Of a stretch of 64,000 nucleotides of DNA, positions 37,369 to 45,617 are shown piece by piece (positions within the stretch are counted from its first letter, which is position 1; every line of letters starts with the position of its first letter). Both the position numbers and the translations under genes were made by a program. The stretch is from Ectothiorhodospiraceae bacterium (lineage in GTDB: Bacteria; Pseudomonadota; Gammaproteobacteria; HK1): NCBI GenBank assembly GCA_024234875.1, contig JACKNM010000017.1:62001-126000 (forward strand), read 5' to 3'. Below the pieces are notes generated by a model that did not search any database, was not told the origin of the DNA, and saw only the letters and a program-made list of their open reading frames with translations.

Positions 37369-38454
37369 ATGGCCACGCGTCATCACAACTTCGCCGCCGG
37401 TCCGTCGGCGCTGCCGCTGCCGGTGCTCGAGCGGATTCGGGCCGACCTCCCCGAGTACGACGGGACCGGCATGGCGGTGCTGGAGCTCAATCATCGTGGA
37501 CGGGAGTTCATGGCGCTCGCGGCGCGCGCCGAGGCCCGGCTGCGGCGGGTGATGGACGTTCCCGACGACTACGCGGTGCTGTTCCTGCACGGGCCGGCGC
37601 GGCTGCAGTTCTCCGCCGTGCCGCTGAACCTGCTCGGTGACGCACCGAGCGCGGACTACGTGGAGGCCGGGCTGTGGTCGGAGATGGCGATCACCGAGGC
37701 GCGGCGGCTGATTCCGGTCAACGTCGTCGCCTCGTCGAAGGCGCGTCGCTACACCACCTTCCCTCGGCGCGAGGACTGGAAGCTCGACCCGCGCGCGGCC
37801 TTCGTGCACTACACGCCGAACGAGACCATCGGCGGGCTCGAGGTGCACGAGGAGCCGGACACCGGTGACGTGCCGCTGGTGGTCGACATGTCGTCGAACA
37901 TCCTGTCGCGCCCGGTCGACGTGCGCCGCTACGGCGCGATCTACGCCGGGGCGCAGAAGAACGCGGGCATCCCCGGTCTGGTGCTGGTCGTGGTCCGTCG
38001 CGACCTGCTCGGGCGTGCGTCGCCGACCATCCCGCGGATGCTCGACTGGACGCACGCGGTCGAGGAGTCGTCGCTCGCCAACACCGCGCCGACCTTCGCC
38101 TGGTACGTGGCCGACCTGATGCTCGAGTGGCTGGAGGCCGAGGGTGGCGTGGCCGAGATGGAGGCGCGCAACGCGCGCAAGGCGAAGAGCCTCTACGACG
38201 TCATCGACGGCTCGAACTTCTATGCCAATCCCGTCGACCCGGTGTACCGCTCGCGGATGAACATCCCGTTCACCCTCGCCGAGCCCGCGCTCGAGCCGAC
38301 CTTCCTCGCCGAGGCGCGTGACCACGGTCTGGTCGGCCTGCAGGGGCATCGCTACGTCGGCGGGATGCGGGCGAGCCTCTACAACGCCATCACGGAGTCG
38401 GAGGTCGACGCGCTGGCCGACTTCATGCGTGACTTCGCGCGGCGGCGCGCCTGA
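37369..38454 (+). CDS. serC: Phosphoserine aminotransferase
   Basis: SerC makes 3-phosphoserine from 3-phosphohydroxypyruvate (serine pathway) and also serves pyridoxal phosphate synthesis. The 361-residue protein begins HHNFAAGPSALPLPVLERIR, and has MAVLELNHRGREFM, the PLP lysine in YAGAQKNAGIPGLVLVVV, and YRSRMNIPFTLAEP, matching the SerC family. GAGGAG at 37351-37356 is a strong ribosome binding site for the ATG at 37369. It follows gyrA by 49 bases and precedes hisC by 45, with pheA missing between the two. Confidence 0.95.
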   Translation: MATRHHNFAAGPSALPLPVLERIRADLPEYDGTGMAVLELNHRGREFMALAARAEARLRRVMDVPDDYAVLFLHGPARLQFSAVPLNLLGDAPSADYVEAGLWSEMAITEARRLIPVNVVASSKARRYTTFPRREDWKLDPRAAFVHYTPNETIGGLEVHEEPDTGDVPLVVDMSSNILSRPVDVRRYGAIYAGAQKNAGIPGLVLVVVRRDLLGRASPTIPRMLDWTHAVEESSLANTAPTFAWYVADLMLEWLEAEGGVAEMEARNARKAKSLYDVIDGSNFYANPVDPVYRSRMNIPFTLAEPALEPTFLAEARDHGLVGLQGHRYVGGMRASLYNAITESEVDALADFMRDFARRRA

Positions 38455-38499
38455 GCGAGCCGTGGCGCACGCGTTTCCTCCTCACTGAGGTCGAGAGTC

Positions 38500-39621
38500 T
38501 TGGACACGAAGCACGGTCTCGGCGTCGGATGCGACGCGTTGGCGCTCGCCGCGCCCGGGGTCCGCGGGCTGAGCCCGTACCAGCCCGGCAAGCCGGTGGA
38601 GGAGCTCGAGCGCGAGCTCGGGCTGCACGACATCGTCAAGCTCGCCTCCAACGAGAACCCGTTGGGGCCGTCGCCGCTCGGCCTCGCGGCGGCGCGCGAG
38701 GCACTTGCCGAGGTGGCACGCTACCCGGACGGCAGTGGCTTCGAGCTGCGGGCGGCGCTGTCGCGCAAGCTCGGGATCGCGCCGGAGACGATCACGCTCG
38801 GCAACGGCTCGAACGACGTGCTCGAGCTGGTGGCACGGGCGTTCGTCTCGCCGGCCGACGAGGTCGTCTACGCCGAGCATGCCTTCATCGTCTACCCCCT
38901 GGTGACCCAGGCCATCGGTGCCCGCGGAGTTTGCGTCCCGGCACGCGACTTCGGCCACGATCTCGACGCGATGCGGGCCGCGATCGGTCCGGCCACCCGC
39001 CTGGTCTTCCTCGCCAATCCCAACAACCCCACCGGCACCTGGGTCGGCGCCGTCGCGCTGCGTCGTTTCCTCGAGTCGCTTCCGGACCACGTGATCGCGG
39101 TGGTGGACGAGGCCTACGTCGAGTACGTCGAGACCGATGCCTATGCGTCGTGCCTGCCCTGGGTGGCGGCGTTGCCGCGCCTGGTGGTGGCGCGCACCTT
39201 CTCCAAGGCCTACGGTCTCGCCGGGCTGCGCGTCGGGTACGCGGTGTCGCATCCGGACGTCGCGGACCTCATGAATCGCGTGCGCCAGCCGTTCAACGTC
39301 ACCGTTCCCGCGCTGGCCGCGGCCCGGGCGGCGCTCGACGACGAGGCGCATCTGGCGCGCACGCGCGAGGTGAACCGGGCCGGCATGGCCCAGCTCGAGG
39401 CGGGCCTGCGGGCTCTCGGCCTCGACTGGATCCCGTCGATCGGCAACTTCGTCACCGTCGGCTTCCCGCGGCCCGGCGCCGAGATCTACCAGGCGCTGCT
39501 GCGCGAGGGCGTCATCGTGAGGCCGGTGGCCGGGTACGGCCTGCCGAGCCACCTGCGGGTGACGGTCGGCACCGAGGCCGAGAACGCGCGCTTCCTGGAA
39601 GCGCTGTCGAGAGTGCTCTGA
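38500..39621 (+). CDS. hisC: Histidinol-phosphate/aromatic aminotransferase
   Basis: This is a PLP-dependent aminotransferase of the HisC family. In this gyrA-serC-aroA context HisC2-type enzymes also transaminate aromatic keto acids. Motifs are LSPYQPGKPVEELERELGL, KLASNENPLGPSPLGL, LANPNNPTGTWVGAV, and the PLP lysine in ARTFSKAYGLAGLRVGYAVS. The start appears to be TTG at 38500, preceded by TGAGG; no ATG or GTG fits the family N-terminus better. The length (373) is normal. Whether histidine or aromatic synthesis is the main job cannot be told from the sequence. Confidence 0.92.
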   Translation: MDTKHGLGVGCDALALAAPGVRGLSPYQPGKPVEELERELGLHDIVKLASNENPLGPSPLGLAAAREALAEVARYPDGSGFELRAALSRKLGIAPETITLGNGSNDVLELVARAFVSPADEVVYAEHAFIVYPLVTQAIGARGVCVPARDFGHDLDAMRAAIGPATRLVFLANPNNPTGTWVGAVALRRFLESLPDHVIAVVDEAYVEYVETDAYASCLPWVAALPRLVVARTFSKAYGLAGLRVGYAVSHPDVADLMNRVRQPFNVTVPALAAARAALDDEAHLARTREVNRAGMAQLEAGLRALGLDWIPSIGNFVTVGFPRPGAEIYQALLREGVIVRPVAGYGLPSHLRVTVGTEAENARFLEALSRVL

Positions 39622-39643
39622 CCATGTCGAGTGGGGAGAGGTC

Positions 39644-40567
39644 GTGCCGCTTGCTGCTGTTTCCGGTGATGTCGTGATTCGCCGTCTATGTGTCATCGGG
39701 GTCGGCCTGATCGGGGGATCGCTCGCGCGTGATCTGCGCCGCGCGGGCGTGGTGGAGGAGGTGGTCGGTGCCAGCCGCAACCGCGCCAACCTCGAGCGCG
39801 CGGTCGAGCTCGGCGTCGTCGACCGTTTCGACACCGATCCTGCGCGCGCCGTCGCCGGTGCCGACATGGTCGTGCTCGCGGTGCCGTTGGGTGCCATCGG
39901 TCCGGTGCTCGGTCACATTCGCCCGGCGCTCGCGCCGGGCGCGGTGGTGACCGACGTCGGCAGCGCGAAGCGTTGCGTGATCGAGGCCGCGCGCGAGGCG
40001 TTGGGCGAGGTCCCGTCGTGGCTGGTGCCGGGGCATCCGATCGCCGGTACCGAGAACAGTGGCGTCGAGGCCTCGTTCGAGGGCTTGTTCGCCGGGCGGC
40101 GCGTGCTGCTGACACCGATCGACGGCACCGATCGCGAGGCCACCGCGCGGGTGCGCGCGATGTGGGAGGTGACCCGGGCCGAGGTGCTCGAGATGGACCC
40201 GGATCACCACGACGAGGTGCTGGCGGCGACCAGCCATCTCCCACACATGCTCGCCTACACCCTGGTCGACGTCCTCGGCAGCATGGAGGAGCGGGTCGAG
40301 ATCTTCCGCTTCGCGGCTGGCGGCTTTCGCGACTTCACCCGCATCGCGTCGAGCGACCCGCAGATGTGGCACGACATCTGCCTCGCCAACCGCGACGCGC
40401 TGGTCGCATCCCTGGAGCGCTTCAACGACGAGCTGGCCGCGGCCACCGAGGCCATTCGACGTGGTGACGGGCCGTGGGTGAAGGCGCTGTTCACCCGCGC
40501 CAAGGGGCTGCGCGACCGGTACACCGAGAGCAACGGGCGTGAGGGCGGCGGTCATGTCGGACAGTAA
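39644..40567 (+). CDS. tyrA: Prephenate dehydrogenase (TyrA family)
   Basis: This NAD(P)-dependent enzyme oxidises prephenate (or arogenate) in tyrosine synthesis. The 307-residue protein has a Rossmann motif VIGVGLIGGSLARDLRRAG, then VTDVGSAKRCVIEAA, VPGHPIAGTENSGVEAS, and SHLPHMLAYTLVD, which are classical TyrA motifs. There is no fused chorismate mutase domain. The GTG at 39644 has GGGGAGAGG just upstream; GTG 39674 is an alternative. The 3' end overlaps aroA by 14 bases. In Pseudomonas the two are fused into one protein; here they are separate. Confidence 0.93.
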   Translation: MPLAAVSGDVVIRRLCVIGVGLIGGSLARDLRRAGVVEEVVGASRNRANLERAVELGVVDRFDTDPARAVAGADMVVLAVPLGAIGPVLGHIRPALAPGAVVTDVGSAKRCVIEAAREALGEVPSWLVPGHPIAGTENSGVEASFEGLFAGRRVLLTPIDGTDREATARVRAMWEVTRAEVLEMDPDHHDEVLAATSHLPHMLAYTLVDVLGSMEERVEIFRFAAGGFRDFTRIASSDPQMWHDICLANRDALVASLERFNDELAAATEAIRRGDGPWVKALFTRAKGLRDRYTESNGREGGGHVGQ

Positions 40568-41879
40568 GGGCCTCACCTACCGGGTCGAGCCGGGCGGGTC
40601 CCTGCACGGTGAGCTGCGGGTTCCGGGCGACAAGTCGATCTCGCACCGCAGCGTGATCCTCGGCGCGGTCGCCGACGGGACGACCGAGGTCGACGGATTC
40701 CTGCAGGGACACGACACGCTCGCCACCGCGAACGCGTTCCGGGCCCTCGGTGTCCGTATCGATCAGCCGTCGCCGGGGCGACTGCGGATCCACGGCGTCG
40801 GCATGGACGGGTTGCGTCCTCCCGCGGGCGATCTCGACCTCGGCAATTCCGGGACCGCCATGCGCCTGATCCCCGGCGCCCTGGTCGGACAGGCACTCAC
40901 CGCGCGACTCGTCGGTGACGCCTCGCTCAGTCGTCGTCCGATGCGCCGCATCACCGAGCCACTCGCGCGCATGGGGGCGGTGGTGCGGGCGACGGAGAAC
41001 GGGACGCCGCCGTTGGTCATCGAGGGGCGCCCCGGCGGGCTCACCGCGATCGAGTACGACTCGCCGGTGGCCAGCGCCCAGGTCAAGTCGTGCCTGCTCC
41101 TCGCCGGGCTGTGGGCGCGCGGGACGACGGTGGTGCGCGAGCCGGGGCTCAGCCGCGACCACACCGAGCGCATGCTGCGCGCGTTCGGGGCCGAGGTGGA
41201 GGTCGCGTCCGGGAGTGCCGCCGTCCGCGGTGGGCAACGGCTGCGCGCCACGCCCATCGGGGTTCCGGCCGACATCTCCTCCGCTGCCTTCTTCATGGTC
41301 GGTGCGGCAATCGCCCCTGGCTCGCGGGTGCGCCTGCGCGACGTCGGTATCAACCCGACCCGAGCCGGAGTCATCGCGGTCCTCGATGCCATGGGTGCCC
41401 GCTTGCGGCTGATCGACCAGCGTCTGGTCGGCGGCGAGCCGGTGGCAGACATCGAGATCGAGGGCTCCGAGCTGCGGGGAATCGACATCCCGCCCGAGCT
41501 GGTGCCGTCGGCCATCGACGAGTTCCCGGCTCTGTTCGTGGCAGCGGCCTGCGCCCGCGGGGAGACGCGCCTCAGTGGGGCGGCGGAGCTACGCGTGAAG
41601 GAGAGCGACCGCATCGCGGCGATGGCCGACGGGCTCCAGCGCATGGGGGTGGACGCGACACCGACCACCGACGGCATGGTGATCGTGGGTCGTACTGCCC
41701 TGCATGGTGCGACCGTCGACAGCCTCGGCGACCACCGGATCGCGATGGCGTTCGCCATGGCCGCGCTGCGGGCCGACGGGCCGGTCCGGGTCGAGGACTG
41801 TGACAACGTCGCGACCTCGTTCCCCGGCTTCGTCGAGCTGGCCCGTGGCGCCGGGCTCGGCATCGAGGCGGAGCGGTGA
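40554..41879 (+). CDS. aroA: 3-phosphoshikimate 1-carboxyvinyltransferase (EPSP synthase), class II-like
   Basis: AroA joins phosphoenolpyruvate to shikimate-3-phosphate in the shikimate pathway. The 441-residue protein carries the motifs used to define class II enzymes: GDKSISHRS, ASAQVKSCLLLAGL, SRDHTERML and INPTRAG. The substrate-site loop reads LGNSGTAMRL, with Gly where the CP4-type enzyme has Ala. C-terminal RVKESDRIAAMADGL and LGDHRIAMAFAMAAL complete the fold. The ATG at 40554 lies inside the tyrA 3' end, with GAGGGCGG upstream; GTG 40539 is less likely. Confidence 0.95.
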   Translation: MSDSKGLTYRVEPGGSLHGELRVPGDKSISHRSVILGAVADGTTEVDGFLQGHDTLATANAFRALGVRIDQPSPGRLRIHGVGMDGLRPPAGDLDLGNSGTAMRLIPGALVGQALTARLVGDASLSRRPMRRITEPLARMGAVVRATENGTPPLVIEGRPGGLTAIEYDSPVASAQVKSCLLLAGLWARGTTVVREPGLSRDHTERMLRAFGAEVEVASGSAAVRGGQRLRATPIGVPADISSAAFFMVGAAIAPGSRVRLRDVGINPTRAGVIAVLDAMGARLRLIDQRLVGGEPVADIEIEGSELRGIDIPPELVPSAIDEFPALFVAAACARGETRLSGAAELRVKESDRIAAMADGLQRMGVDATPTTDGMVIVGRTALHGATVDSLGDHRIAMAFAMAALRADGPVRVEDCDNVATSFPGFVELARGAGLGIEAER

Positions 41880-41895
41880 GGCGGAGAGAGGGGCG

Positions 41896-42603
41896 TTGAG
41901 TCGCACCGTGCGCCGACCGGCGCCGGTGGTCACCGTCGACGGGCCGAGCGGCGTCGGTAAGGGGACACTCGCCCGGCTTCTCGCCCAGAGGCTCGGCTTT
42001 CATCTGCTCGACAGCGGCGCGCTGTACCGGCTGGTCGGGTTCTGCGCGCGCCGGGCCGGGGTCGCCTTCGACGATCCGGCTGCCCTCGCCGGGATCGCGC
42101 GGGAGCTCGACGTCGAGTTCGTCGCCGGTGACAGCGATCCGCCGCTGCGGGCGCGGGTGGCGGGCACGGACGTGTCCGACGACATCCGGACCGAGGCGGC
42201 CGGGCGCGACGCCTCCCTGGTGGCGGCGGTTCCGGCCGTGCGCGAGGCGTTGCTCGCACGGCAACGCGATTTTCGGGTGCCGCCGGGCCTGGTCGCCGAC
42301 GGTCGTGACATGGGCACGGTCGTATTTCCGGATGCCGAGGTGAAGCTCTTCCTCACCGCGAGCGCCGAGGAGCGCGCCCACCGCCGGTATAAACAGTTGA
42401 TAGCAAAAGGGATTGATGCTACCCTCACCCGCCTTTCGGCGGAGATTGCCGAACGCGACCGGCGTGACAGTGAGCGAGCCGTCGCGCCCCTGCGCCCGGC
42501 CGAGGATGCGGTCGTGGTCGACACGAGCAGCCTGAGCATCGATGACGTGCTCGCTCGCGCATTGCAGGTGGCGGCCGCGCGCGGAGTCTGCCCGCGGCCC
42601 TGA
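41896..42603 (+). CDS. cmk: Cytidylate kinase
   Basis: Cmk phosphorylates CMP and dCMP with ATP. The 235-residue protein has the P-loop VTVDGPSGVGKGTLARLLAQ, FHLLDSGALYRLVGF, VADGRDMGTVVFPDAEVKLF and LTASAEERAHRRYKQL, all typical. The start is probably TTG at 41896 (GGAGAG 8 bases upstream), with GTG 41908 as an alternative; no ATG fits. It follows aroA by 16 bases, the same order as in Pseudomonas, where rpsA is next; here a repeat array intervenes. The C-terminal tail (AAARGVCPRP) is slightly long. Confidence 0.94.
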   Translation: MSRTVRRPAPVVTVDGPSGVGKGTLARLLAQRLGFHLLDSGALYRLVGFCARRAGVAFDDPAALAGIARELDVEFVAGDSDPPLRARVAGTDVSDDIRTEAAGRDASLVAAVPAVREALLARQRDFRVPPGLVADGRDMGTVVFPDAEVKLFLTASAEERAHRRYKQLIAKGIDATLTRLSAEIAERDRRDSERAVAPLRPAEDAVVVDTSSLSIDDVLARALQVAAARGVCPRP

Positions 42604-42654
42604 AGCCCTCCGGCCGAACGTCGATTGCGGAACGCCTCGGCGCCGTCAGAGCGC

Positions 42655-43163
42655 ATGAATCGGAGCCCGCCGGAGACCGCGTCTTCGGCGGAGCGAGTCA
42701 GGGAATGGATGTGCCGGCGCGCAACGCGCGAGAGCGCGAGGAGCGGAGCCCGCCGGAGACCGCGTCTTCGGCGGAGCGAGTCAGGGGAAGTGGAGCGAGT
42801 CAGGGAAGTGCATGGATGCGTCCCTGGCCGACACAGGATCCCCGGCATGGAAGTGCCGGCGCGTAACCGCGAGCGCGTGCAGCGACCCGCGAGACCGGTT
42901 CGGGGTCGGAAGATGCTCCTGGCCGGCAGGTCCCGGCATGGATGCGGGCGCACCGGAGCGAGGAGCGGAGCCCGCCGGAGACCGCGTCTTCGGCGGAGCG
43001 AGTCAGGGGAAGTGCATGGATGCACGTCCCTGGCCGAGCACAGGGTTTCGGCACATGGATGTGCCGGCGCGCAACGCGCGAGAGCGCGAGGAGCGGAGCC
43101 CGCCGGAGACCGCGTCTTCGGCGGAGCGAGTCAGGGGAAGTGCATGGATGCACTTCCCCTGAC
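42655..43163 (+). repeat. Intergenic palindromic repeat array between cmk and rpsA
   Basis: A 43-base core starting CGGAGCCCGCCGGAGACCGC occurs four times (42661-42703, 42744-42786, 42966-43008, 43094-43136), identical in all, at uneven spacing of 83, 222 and 128 bases. A fifth, partial copy lies at 42793-42819. A longer 88-base stretch is duplicated exactly (42705-42792 and 43055-43142). Each core holds a hairpin: CCGCCG pairs with CGGCGG and AGAC with GTCT around a CGC loop. The stretch stays open in several frames on both strands, but the repetitive Arg-rich translations are not proteins. It resembles a REP- or MITE-like dispersed element family. Confidence 0.85.
43130..43163. terminator. 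16-bp perfect hairpin just upstream of rpsA leader
   Basis: GTCAGGGGAAGTGCAT (43130-43145) is followed by GG and then its exact complement ATGCACTTCCCCTGAC (43148-43163). It closes the repeat array and lies about 100 bases before rpsA. There is no U-run, so it may be a terminator-like or RNA-processing structure, or simply the end of the mobile repeat. Confidence 0.5.
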
Positions 43164-43264
43164 AACAAAAGATGGGGCAGCGGCGTAGAGCCCGTGACGC
43201 CGTCGAGGCCCTGAAATTCAATCAATGGTGTGACGGGCACCGGTGGGATACCCCCAAAGACAAG

Positions 43265-44938
43265 ATGGAAAGCTTTGCAGAGTTGCTGGCGCAGAGTGAG
43301 GTCGAGAAGAAGATGCGGCCGGGCGCCATTATCAAGGGCGTCGTGGTGGGCATCGGCGGTGAGTACGTCACCGTGCACGCAGGCCTCAAGTCCGAGTCGA
43401 TCATCCCGGTCGAGCAGTTCCGTAACGAGGTCGGCGAGATCGAGGTCGCAGTCGGCGACGAGATCGAGGTCGCGCTCGATACCGTCGAGGACGGGTTCGG
43501 CGCGACCAAGCTGTCGCGCGAGAAGGCGAAGCGTGCCAAGGCCTGGGAGCGGCTCGAGAAGGCTTTCGAGGAGACGACCGCCATCACCGGCGTGATCAAC
43601 GGCAAGGTCAAGGGTGGCTTCACCGTCGACATCGACGACATCCGCGCCTTCCTGCCTGGCTCGCTGGTCGACGTGCGCCCGGTGCGTGACACCTCCTATC
43701 TCGAGGGCAAGCCGCTCGAGTTCAAGGTGATCAAGCTCGACCGGCGCCGCAACAACGTCGTGGTGTCGCGTCGCGCGGTGGTGGAGGAGGAGAACTCGGC
43801 CGAGCGCGAGCAGCTGCTGGCGAGCCTCCAGGAGGGCGCGGTGCTCAAGGGCATCGTCAAGAACCTCACCGACTACGGCGCGTTCGTGGACCTCGGCGGC
43901 ATCGACGGCCTGCTGCACATCACCGACATGGCCTGGAAGCGGGTGAAGCACCCGACCGAGGTCGTCAACGTCGGCGACGAGATCGAGGTCAAGGTGCTGA
44001 AGTTCGACCGCGAGCGCAATCGCGTCTCGCTGGGTCTGAAGCAGCTCGGCGACGATCCGTGGGTGGACATCTCGCGGCGGTATCCGGAGAACACTCGCCT
44101 CTTCGGCAAGGTGACGAACATCGCCGACTACGGCTGCTTCGTCGAGATCGAGGAGGGCGTCGAGGGCCTGGTGCACGTCTCCGAGATGGACTGGACGAAC
44201 AAGAACGTCCACCCCAGCAAGGTCGTGCAGGTCGGCGACGAGGTCGAGGTGATGGTCCTCGACATCGACGAGGAGCGGCGGCGTATCTCGCTCGGAATCA
44301 AGCAGTGCCAGGCCAATCCCTGGGAGGACTTCGCCGCCGGCAAGAAGAAGGGCGACGTGGTCTCCGGCAAGATCAAGTCGATCACCGATTTCGGGGTCTT
44401 CGTCGGCCTGGACGGCGGGATCGACGGCCTCGTCCACCTCTCGGACATCTCCTGGAACACGCCTGGCGAGGAAGCGATCCGCAACTTCAAGAAGGGCGAC
44501 GAGATCGAGGCGGTGGTGCTGTCGGTGGATGCCGAGCGCGAGCGCATCTCCCTCGGAATCAAGCAGCTCGATCGCGACCCGTTCTCGCAGTTCCTGGCCG
44601 AGCACGGCAAGGGCAGCATCGTGCGTGGCACGGTGCTCGAGGTCGATGCCAAGGGCGCGATGATCAACCTCGGCGAGAACGTCGAGGGCCATATCCGCGT
44701 CTCCGAGCTGGCGCGCGACCGGGTGGACGATGCCCGGACCGTGCTCAAGGTGGGCGACGAGGTCGAGGCCAAGTTCGTCGGTGTGGACCGCAAGAAGCGG
44801 GTGGTGTCGCTGTCGATCCGAGCCAAGGACGAGGACGAGGAGCAAGCCGCGGTGCAGGAGTACAGCCCGGCCTCGGCGGGAAGCATCACGACCCTCGGTG
44901 ACCTCATCAAGCAACAGATCGACAACCGAGACAACTGA
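43265..44938 (+). CDS. rpsA: 30S ribosomal protein S1
   Basis: S1 unwinds and binds mRNA on the small ribosomal subunit. The 557-residue protein (same length as E. coli) contains six S1 RNA-binding repeats, recognisable by blocks such as GIVKNLTDYGAFVDLGGIDG, GKVTNIADYGCFVEIEEGVE, GKIKSITDFGVFVGLDGGID and GTVLEVDAKGAMINLGENVE. The start MESFAELLAQSEVEKKMRPG matches the family. No Shine-Dalgarno sequence precedes the ATG (CCCAAAGACAAG), as is common for rpsA, whose translation is autoregulated. The repeat array separates it from cmk. Confidence 0.97.
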   Translation: MESFAELLAQSEVEKKMRPGAIIKGVVVGIGGEYVTVHAGLKSESIIPVEQFRNEVGEIEVAVGDEIEVALDTVEDGFGATKLSREKAKRAKAWERLEKAFEETTAITGVINGKVKGGFTVDIDDIRAFLPGSLVDVRPVRDTSYLEGKPLEFKVIKLDRRRNNVVVSRRAVVEEENSAEREQLLASLQEGAVLKGIVKNLTDYGAFVDLGGIDGLLHITDMAWKRVKHPTEVVNVGDEIEVKVLKFDRERNRVSLGLKQLGDDPWVDISRRYPENTRLFGKVTNIADYGCFVEIEEGVEGLVHVSEMDWTNKNVHPSKVVQVGDEVEVMVLDIDEERRRISLGIKQCQANPWEDFAAGKKKGDVVSGKIKSITDFGVFVGLDGGIDGLVHLSDISWNTPGEEAIRNFKKGDEIEAVVLSVDAERERISLGIKQLDRDPFSQFLAEHGKGSIVRGTVLEVDAKGAMINLGENVEGHIRVSELARDRVDDARTVLKVGDEVEAKFVGVDRKKRVVSLSIRAKDEDEEQAAVQEYSPASAGSITTLGDLIKQQIDNRDN

Positions 44939-44944
44939 CGTCAG

Positions 44945-44993
44945 CCGGCCGCGGGCGGTGAGACCGAGCACGACGGCTCGGTCTCACGGCCGG
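44945..44993 (+). terminator. Strong hairpin after rpsA
   Basis: GTGAGACCGAGC (44958-44969) pairs exactly with GCTCGGTCTCAC (44976-44987) around a 6-base loop, and flanking CCGGCC and GGCCGG extend the stem. It starts 7 bases after the rpsA stop. There is no U-run, but the position and strength make it a likely terminator or 3' stabiliser. Bases 44994-45236 after it hold only the ihfB leader. Confidence 0.6.
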
Positions 44994-45236
44994 CCGCGGT
45001 CGCGCTCGACCGCGGAGCCCGTAACCGGGAGCGGCAGAGTCCGAGTGCACGTCGCGCAAGCGGACGATTCGTCGGTCCGCGGGGTCTCCGGTCGGGCGGC
45101 GACGCCGGCTTTCGGTGGCCTTTGACAGAGGGGGAGGTCCGCGACGCCCGAGTGTGGCCCGCGGACGGCCGAAATGGGGCAACCGGGACCGCTGCCGGGC
45201 GTCGGGTCGCGGCCCGGAGCGGTTCGAGATGACGAC

Positions 45237-45617
45237 ATGACGAAGTCGGAGCTGATCGAGCGGATCGCCCAGAAGCAGTCGCAGCTCGCGTATCGAGACG
45301 TCGAGCTGGCGGTGAAGACCATCCTCGAGCACATGGGGGAGCGTCTCGCCAACGGTGATCGGATCGAGATCCGAGGATTCGGGAGCTTCTCGCTCCACTA
45401 CCGACCCGGACGCGTGGGGCGCAACCCCAAGACCGGGGCGCCGGTATCCCTGCCGGCCAAGTACGTGCCGCACTTCAAGCCGGGGAAGGAACTACGCGAG
45501 CGCGTCGACGCCAACTGGCAGGAGGCGCTGGCCAGCGGTGACGCCGGAGGCTCCGGGCCGAGGCTGGCGACTGAGGAGGGGGCGCTGCCCCGGGGCCTGC
45601 GTACCCCGGCGGAGTGA
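45237..45617 (+). CDS. ihfB: Integration host factor subunit beta, with C-terminal extension
   Basis: IhfB pairs with IhfA to bend DNA in transcription, replication and recombination. The core matches the family: MTKSELIERIAQKQSQLAYR, the arm region RIEIRGFGSFSLHYRPGRVG, RNPKTGAPVSLPAKYVPHFK and PGKELRERV. The protein is 126 residues, about 32 longer than E. coli IhfB. The additional tail (NWQEALASGDAGGSGPRLAT onward) is Gly/Ala/Pro-rich and looks disordered. The start ATG at 45237 is preceded by an out-of-frame ATGACGACATGA mini-frame at 45229. The rpsA-ihfB order is conserved in gammaproteobacteria. Confidence 0.93.
   Translation: MTKSELIERIAQKQSQLAYRDVELAVKTILEHMGERLANGDRIEIRGFGSFSLHYRPGRVGRNPKTGAPVSLPAKYVPHFKPGKELRERVDANWQEALASGDAGGSGPRLATEEGALPRGLRTPAE

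Noticed and set aside
42655..43163. CRISPR array.
   Set aside because: There are only four 43-base cores at uneven spacing (83, 222, 128), with spacer-like parts that are themselves repeated, and no cas genes.
42625..43188. Open frames of about 116-187 codons across the cmk-rpsA gap.
   Set aside because: All arise from the repeat array; the translations are repetitive and Arg-rich, and several frames on both strands are open at once, so none is supported as a gene.
45122..45127. Perfect -35 TTGACA before ihfB.
   Set aside because: No acceptable -10 lies 16-18 bases downstream (sequence CGCCCG), so a promoter is not called.
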